Shown here in pieces: positions 6,153-10,568 of a stretch of DNA of 10,568 nt. A model generated the notes under the pieces. That model made no database searches. It was not told where the DNA came from and saw only the letters and a list, made by a program, of their open reading frames with translations. The translations under genes were made by a program, and so were the position numbers. Numbering within the stretch: position 1 is the first letter of the stretch; each line of letters starts with the position of its first letter. The stretch is from Candidatus Sumerlaeota bacterium (GTDB lineage: Bacteria > Sumerlaeota > Sumerlaeia > SLMS01): NCBI GenBank assembly GCA_020850785.1, contig JADZDZ010000012.1:1-10568 (forward strand), given 5' to 3'.

Positions 6153-7730
6153 GTGATTGCACCTGTTTGCGCCGTGATCGAGTCCTCCCCGCCTGAGAAA
6201 CTGACGCACCGCGAATGGTTGCTAGTGCTGACCCTGGCAGTGGCAAGCGCCGTCCTGCGCTGCGTCGTTGCGACGCGCCGGGGGTTCTGGATCGACGAGT
6301 TCTACACCTATCACGCAACGACGTTCGACATTCCGGGGCTGATCGCGGAGCGCCTTTCTGCGGGGCATTCGCCGCTTCCGTTCCTTTATGCGAAAATTTT
6401 TCACACGCTCTTTGGAGACAACGAGCTTGGTCTTAAGCTGAGTTCGATCCTTGCGGGATTCGCGGCGATGTTCGCGGTGGCAGGCGCGGCGGCGGAAATG
6501 GGCCTGAAGCGCATCCTGCCGCTGTTGCTGGCGGTGCTGTTCGTGCATCCCTACTGGCATGTGATTGCGACGGAATTCCGCTACATGATGCCGCTGGTGG
6601 CGGTGGGATCGTTCTGGCTGTGGAGCGCCGTGGCCTACATGCGCGCGCCAACGCGGCGCGGATTCCACCTCACGATGATTTTTGGCGCGTTGACGCTTTG
6701 GATGCACAACAGCGGAATCTTCACGCTGGTGGGCCTCGTCTTTGTCTATACGTGGCACGCCATCGCGACGCGCGTGCGCGGATGGGACCTGGTGCGGTTG
6801 TTCTCACCGCTGGCGGCGGCGTTCGTGATCATGCTGCCGCTTACGATCGGATTGGGTGTGATCGAAAAGGAACCGGGCGAGCCGAAGACTCCCGACATTT
6901 TCAAGGCGATCAACAAGACGGCGGAATCCGTGTTCGCGGATCCGAGCGCCGCGGAGGCGTGGATACACCTGAAGAGCGGCCTCGTGCAGGTGCCCGCGAC
7001 GATCCTGTTTGTTGTGTGCTGCGTTGCGGCGGTGATGCACCTGCGACGCGAGCACAACAAGGTGGCGCTGCGCGTGCTGGTGGGAATTCTGGCGGGAACG
7101 TTCTTCATCACCATGCTGTATTCCGCGCTGAAGAACAGCATTCAGGGGCCGGTGCGTTACGTGGCGTTTTCATCGGTGCCTGCGGCGATCATCATCGCGA
7201 TCGCGCTTCAGGAGATGGGCCGCTGGAAGCTATGGGGGACGATCCTGCGCGGCGCGCTGGGATTTCTGCTGCTGTTCTGCTTCGCGCTTCAGGTGCTGGA
7301 CCAGGGCGACTGGCACCGCGAATCCGTGAAGTGGCTGATCGCCAATCGCAAGGCGAACCAGCCCATCATTGCCGTGGGGCGTTCCATGAACCTGCTGGCC
7401 TTCAAGTATTACGGGATGGACACCGGCGGCTGGATCGACGGCCTCAGCGCGGAGGTGCGCGGGAAACCGCTCTTTCGCAAGATCATGAGGCGCGCGCTGG
7501 AAAATGGTGACATGGTCTTCTTCTTCCACTACCGCGGGGAGCGCCGTTACGACGAAGTAGCGGAATCGATCGAAACGTTGCAGAAGCGCGGGGAGATCGT
7601 CGGCACGCGCATCTGGGAGCCCTCCGCCGAAATCCGCATCACGGGACTTGCGAAGAACGAGGAAGGGGTGCGGCAGTTGGAAGCATTGCCGGAAATCCCA
7701 AAGCCGCGCTTCGGCAGCAGCCACATTTGA
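6153..7730 (+). CDS. GT39-like (ArnT/PMT-type) membrane glycosyltransferase
   Basis: A 525-residue polytopic protein with about ten hydrophobic segments (roughly 22-40, 95-113, 120-134, 146-162, 172-203, 215-236, 279-296, 305-324, 335-352, 362-381) and a soluble C-terminal part (about 385-525). In the first extracytoplasmic loop 'RRGFWIDEFYTYHA' carries the D48-E49 pair typical of GT-C enzymes using polyprenyl-phosphate sugars. 'ATEFRYMMPL' (139-148) matches the conserved E-x-R-x-Y/M segment, and 'PVRYVAFSSVP' (333-343) the later R-Y motif. Family members move a sugar from a lipid-phosphate donor onto lipid A, another lipid or a protein on the outer face of the inner membrane; acceptor and sugar cannot be told. 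The start is uncertain: GTG at 6153 (AGGGA abuts it) or GTG at 6174. It begins a run with dacB (61-base gap) and a GT4 enzyme, pointing to envelope glycan work. Confidence 0.82.
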   Translation: MIAPVCAVIESSPPEKLTHREWLLVLTLAVASAVLRCVVATRRGFWIDEFYTYHATTFDIPGLIAERLSAGHSPLPFLYAKIFHTLFGDNELGLKLSSILAGFAAMFAVAGAAAEMGLKRILPLLLAVLFVHPYWHVIATEFRYMMPLVAVGSFWLWSAVAYMRAPTRRGFHLTMIFGALTLWMHNSGIFTLVGLVFVYTWHAIATRVRGWDLVRLFSPLAAAFVIMLPLTIGLGVIEKEPGEPKTPDIFKAINKTAESVFADPSAAEAWIHLKSGLVQVPATILFVVCCVAAVMHLRREHNKVALRVLVGILAGTFFITMLYSALKNSIQGPVRYVAFSSVPAAIIIAIALQEMGRWKLWGTILRGALGFLLLFCFALQVLDQGDWHRESVKWLIANRKANQPIIAVGRSMNLLAFKYYGMDTGGWIDGLSAEVRGKPLFRKIMRRALENGDMVFFFHYRGERRYDEVAESIETLQKRGEIVGTRIWEPSAEIRITGLAKNEEGVRQLEALPEIPKPRFGSSHI

Positions 7731-7791
7731 TCGATTGCCTGTTGCCTCCCGAAGCGCCAAAGCCTTCGATGCGGTACCGACAGGGGCGCTC

Positions 7792-9318
7792 ATGATCCGA
7801 CACCTTCAACGACTTCTCTTCCTGATACTGACGCTGGGCAGCGCCGTGGAAATGCACGCGCAGCAAAATGTGCCGTACACCACCGAGCAGCCGGTGACGG
7901 CTGATCCGCTGACGGAGGCGTTGGTCAAAAAGTTTGAGGAGGCGAACCTCGGCGCGAAATCCGTGATGGGGATCGCGGTGGTCGATGCGGACACGGGCGT
8001 TCCCTACGTGCAGATCAACGCGGACAAGGCGCTGAAACCGGCGTCGCTGGTGAAGATTATCACGGCGGCGGCGGCGCTGGACATCCTCGGCGCGGATCAT
8101 CAGTTCACGACGACGATCGAGGGACCCGCACCGGACAGAAAAGGTGTGATCAACGGCAACCTGATCATTCGTGGCGGCGGCGATCCAAGCCTTGGGCCGC
8201 GATTCCGGAAGGACAGCAGCCAGGTCCTTGGGCAGTTGAATGATTGGGCGGCGGTGCTGGCGAAGCGCGGCGTGAAGCGCATCACGGGAAACGTGATCGG
8301 TAATGACATGCGCTATGCCGACAATCCCACTGCGATCGGCTGGGAGCGGATGGAGCTGGCGCAGTGGTACAGCGCGGAAGTGAGCGCGCTGTGCTACAAC
8401 GAGAACGTGACGGACATCATTTGGAATGCGGACCGAAAAACCGGTGAGGCCGCGTCGTTCAAGCTCGATCCCAACGTGAAGTATATACACGTGCAGGGCA
8501 CGGTGCGCTCCGGGCCGGGAAGCCAGGTCAGGCCGCGCGTCCGCTACTACCGCTTTGCGGACAGCAACGACGTGCGCGCGCGCGGGACGCTGCCGCCGGG
8601 AACCGCCAAGCACGACTTCATCGCGGTGCATGATCCGGCGCGCTACACGGCGGTGTTGTTCGCCGATGCGCTGAAGGCGCGGAAGATCACCGTGGACAAG
8701 GGGGCCATCAGCCAACGCGTGACCGGCGGGGATGACACAACGACGGACACGACGACGCTGATCACGCACCAGTCGCCGCCGATTTCGGAAATGCTGCCGG
8801 TTCTGCTCGGCGTCAGCCACAATCTGTACGCGGAGGTTTTCCTGCGGGAGGTTGCGCTGGCATCCGGGGAGCAGCCCACCTTCGACGGCGGATTCGCCGC
8901 AGTTGCGAAATGGCTGCGCGGGAAGCGGTTGCTGCGCAACGGATTGACGATGGCGGACGGCAGCGGCCTGAGCACCGTTGATCGCGCGTCGGCAACGCAA
9001 TTGACGGAGGTCCTGCGCTACGAATTCAACTCCCCCAACCGCGACTTGTTTTTCGGCGCGCTGGCAACGCCGGGAAAACAGTCGCTGAAGAATCGCTTCG
9101 AGGCGGAGGAGTTCGCGCCGCTGCGCGATCATCTTTGGGCGAAGACCGGATTCATCACCAACGTGCATTCGCTGGCGGGGCGCTTTCGCAACCACAAGGA
9201 CAGCGACTACCTGTTCGTGATCATGGTGAATGATTACGATTCGGAACGCACGGTGGCGGCGCGGGATTTTCTTGATCAGGCAATCCTGATGATTCAGTCG
9301 TCCAACATCCTCCCCTAG
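7792..9318 (+). CDS. dacB: D-alanyl-D-alanine carboxypeptidase/endopeptidase PBP4 (peptidase S13)
   Basis: The 508-residue product begins with a signal peptide (MIRHLQR, hydrophobic core, cleavage after MHA about residue 23) and should be periplasmic. All three penicillin-binding active-site motifs are intact: S85-L-V-K88 (nucleophile Ser and Lys), S342-H-N344, and K451-T-G453. Between the first and second motifs lies the long insert normal for class C PBP4 enzymes, including 'IRGGGDPSLG'. The enzyme trims terminal D-Ala and cuts D-Ala-mDAP cross-links in peptidoglycan. The ATG at 7792 is chosen because it opens the signal peptide and has AGGGG at 7782-7786, 5 bases upstream; the frame stays open back to 7648 but overlaps the previous gene and is not secretion-like. 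It lies between two glycosyltransferase genes and 9 bases before the second. Confidence 0.94.
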   Translation: MIRHLQRLLFLILTLGSAVEMHAQQNVPYTTEQPVTADPLTEALVKKFEEANLGAKSVMGIAVVDADTGVPYVQINADKALKPASLVKIITAAAALDILGADHQFTTTIEGPAPDRKGVINGNLIIRGGGDPSLGPRFRKDSSQVLGQLNDWAAVLAKRGVKRITGNVIGNDMRYADNPTAIGWERMELAQWYSAEVSALCYNENVTDIIWNADRKTGEAASFKLDPNVKYIHVQGTVRSGPGSQVRPRVRYYRFADSNDVRARGTLPPGTAKHDFIAVHDPARYTAVLFADALKARKITVDKGAISQRVTGGDDTTTDTTTLITHQSPPISEMLPVLLGVSHNLYAEVFLREVALASGEQPTFDGGFAAVAKWLRGKRLLRNGLTMADGSGLSTVDRASATQLTEVLRYEFNSPNRDLFFGALATPGKQSLKNRFEAEEFAPLRDHLWAKTGFITNVHSLAGRFRNHKDSDYLFVIMVNDYDSERTVAARDFLDQAILMIQSSNILP

Positions 9319-9327
9319 GCTCCCGTC

Positions 9328-10452
9328 GTGGCGAAGCCGCGCGTCGTTCACGTTTACAAGGATTTCTGGCCGCCGGTCGTGGGCGGTATCGAGCGGGCGA
9401 TCAATTGGATGATCGGCGGGCTGCGGGAACGTTTTGATTTCACCGTGCTGGTGAATTCGCGCACACGCCAAACGCGCGAGCGCGAATGGGAGGGCGTGCG
9501 CGTCATCGAAGTCGGCGAATGGGGGCGCGTGCAGTCCGCACCGGTGTCACCCGCGTTTCCGCTCTGGCTGCGAAAATTGCAGGCGGACATCTGGCACTTC
9601 CACATCCCGAATCCAACGGGTGACTTGTCATGGTGGCTGGCGCGGCCGCGCGGAAAGGTCGTCTGCACGTACCACAGCGACATCGTCCGCCAGAAGGGCG
9701 CGCTGCGATTCTACAGGCCGTTCCTGCGCAGCTTCCTCCGCCATTGCGATGCGATCATGCCCACGTCTCCACGATTGATCGACGCCTCACCACTGCTGAC
9801 GGAATTCCGCGAAAAGTGCCGCCCCGTTCCCCTGGGAATGCCGATGAAGCCCTTCGAAAAAACGATGGAGATGGCCACGCGCGCGAAGGAAATCAAGAAG
9901 CACTATCGCGGCCTGCCGCTCATCATCTTCGTCGGAAAGCTTCGTTACTACAAGGGATTGCAATTCATGGTTTCCGCGATGCGCGCCTTCCCGCAAACGC
10001 GGTTTCTGATTATTGGTGAAGGGCCGGAGGGTCCGAAGTTGCAACGGTTGGTGGCGGAGTTTCAATTGGGTGATCGCATTGTCTTTCTCGGCGAGCTTCC
10101 CGATGAGGAAGTCATCGCACACCTGCACGCGGGAGACATGTTCGTGCTGCCATCGCATTTGCCGTCGGAGGCGTTCGGCCTCTCGCAGGTGGAGGCGATG
10201 GCCTGCGGCCTGCCGGTGATTTCCTGCGACCTTCCAACGGGCGTCCCCTACGTGAATCAAAATGAAGTGACGGGCTTCACGATCTTTCCCGGCAGCGATG
10301 TGACGCTTGCGAACGCCATCAGCGAAATGCTGTCACACGCGAAGGCGCGCTTCGCCATGGGCGAGGCGGCGCTGCGCAGGGCCCACGCGGAATTTTCGCA
10401 GGAGGCCATGTGCGAGCGTGTCGGAAACGTCTACAGCGAAGTCTTGAAATAG
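9328..10452 (+). CDS. GT4 family glycosyltransferase (GT-B fold)
   Basis: A 374-residue retaining GT-B glycosyltransferase. The N-terminal domain has 'VYKDFWPPVVGGIERAI' (9-25), with the Gly-Gly loop that closes on donor and acceptor, and 'IWHFHIPNP' and 'TYHSDIVRQKG' acceptor-side segments. The C-terminal nucleotide-sugar domain starts at 'IIFVGKLRYYKGLQFMV', continues with 'FLIIGEGPEGPKLQ', and has the E-x7-E motif E281-AFGLSQV-E289 in the donor pocket, then 'MACGLPVISCDLPTGVPY'. The YYKG and E-x7-E pattern is common in enzymes adding mannose, glucose or related sugars to lipid-linked polysaccharide, lipopolysaccharide core or glycolipids; the sugar is not readable. It is cytoplasmic or peripheral to the inner membrane, with no transmembrane segment. 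The GTG start follows the dacB stop by 9 bases, so it is co-transcribed. No clear Shine-Dalgarno is seen. Confidence 0.93.
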   Translation: MAKPRVVHVYKDFWPPVVGGIERAINWMIGGLRERFDFTVLVNSRTRQTREREWEGVRVIEVGEWGRVQSAPVSPAFPLWLRKLQADIWHFHIPNPTGDLSWWLARPRGKVVCTYHSDIVRQKGALRFYRPFLRSFLRHCDAIMPTSPRLIDASPLLTEFREKCRPVPLGMPMKPFEKTMEMATRAKEIKKHYRGLPLIIFVGKLRYYKGLQFMVSAMRAFPQTRFLIIGEGPEGPKLQRLVAEFQLGDRIVFLGELPDEEVIAHLHAGDMFVLPSHLPSEAFGLSQVEAMACGLPVISCDLPTGVPYVNQNEVTGFTIFPGSDVTLANAISEMLSHAKARFAMGEAALRRAHAEFSQEAMCERVGNVYSEVLK

Positions 10453-10568
10453 CCCCGCGCGTCTGAATTTCAGGGCCGGTGTTCCAAGAGGTATAGGCGG
10501 ACAGGGGTACGCTGTTGTACGCAATGGAACGGCATTGCGCATGAACTTTCCTTCATGTGACGAAGACG

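Noticed and set aside
7639..9471. 610-codon open frame on the minus strand opposite dacB and the start of the GT4 gene
   Set aside because: It is rich in Arg, His and Gln with no domain signatures, and lies fully antisense to a complete S13 peptidase. It is a by-product of GC-biased codon use.
10452..10476. Possible terminator after the GT4 gene (GCCC 10452-10455 with GGGC 10473-10476)
   Set aside because: Only four pairs with a 17-base loop and no T-run; not a credible intrinsic terminator.
1..10568. CRISPR array, insertion sequence, toxin-antitoxin pair, phage or defence genes
   Set aside because: No spaced direct repeats, transposase, integrase, att-like duplications or defence-type domains were seen. 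The genes are metabolic, envelope or secreted-protein genes.

Overview
The window is a GC-rich, densely coding bacterial stretch. Intergenic gaps are short, stop/start overlaps occur, several genes begin with GTG, and many proteins carry envelope targeting signals. A signal-peptide-bearing PBP4 homologue, an ArnT/PMT-like membrane glycosyltransferase and secreted proteins fit a diderm bacterium. I cannot name the phylum from sequence alone.

Region 1 (1-2112) begins with about 300 bases without a gene. This leader holds a long, interrupted inverted repeat (198-273) just before a good ribosome binding site. Two translationally coupled genes follow. The first encodes a small exported protein resembling the 'post-PEP-CTERM-1' type of short secreted protein. 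The second encodes a secreted HEFGHGLGF-type zinc metalloprotease with a C-terminal Calx-beta domain. A strong bidirectional terminator closes the unit.

Region 2 (2133-3410, minus strand) is a complete M16 zinc peptidase (processing-peptidase/PqqL-like), convergent with the protease and divergent from panB.

Region 3 (3598-5684) is a cofactor operon. panB (pantothenate/CoA pathway) overlaps nadC (NAD pathway), followed almost directly by a thioredoxin-like [2Fe-2S] ferredoxin with three Cys-Cys pairs. A small YkvA/DUF1232 membrane protein lies on the opposite strand (5714-6046).

Region 4 (6153-10452) is an envelope operon: a GT39-like polytopic glycosyltransferase, dacB (PBP4, a D-Ala-D-Ala carboxypeptidase/endopeptidase) and a GT4-family glycosyltransferase. 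Together they suggest sugar transfer to a lipid, glycan or protein at the membrane alongside peptidoglycan trimming. The last 116 bases hold no supported gene.

The most interesting items are the leader hairpin and the small-protein/metalloprotease pair it precedes. Most other genes belong to known families.
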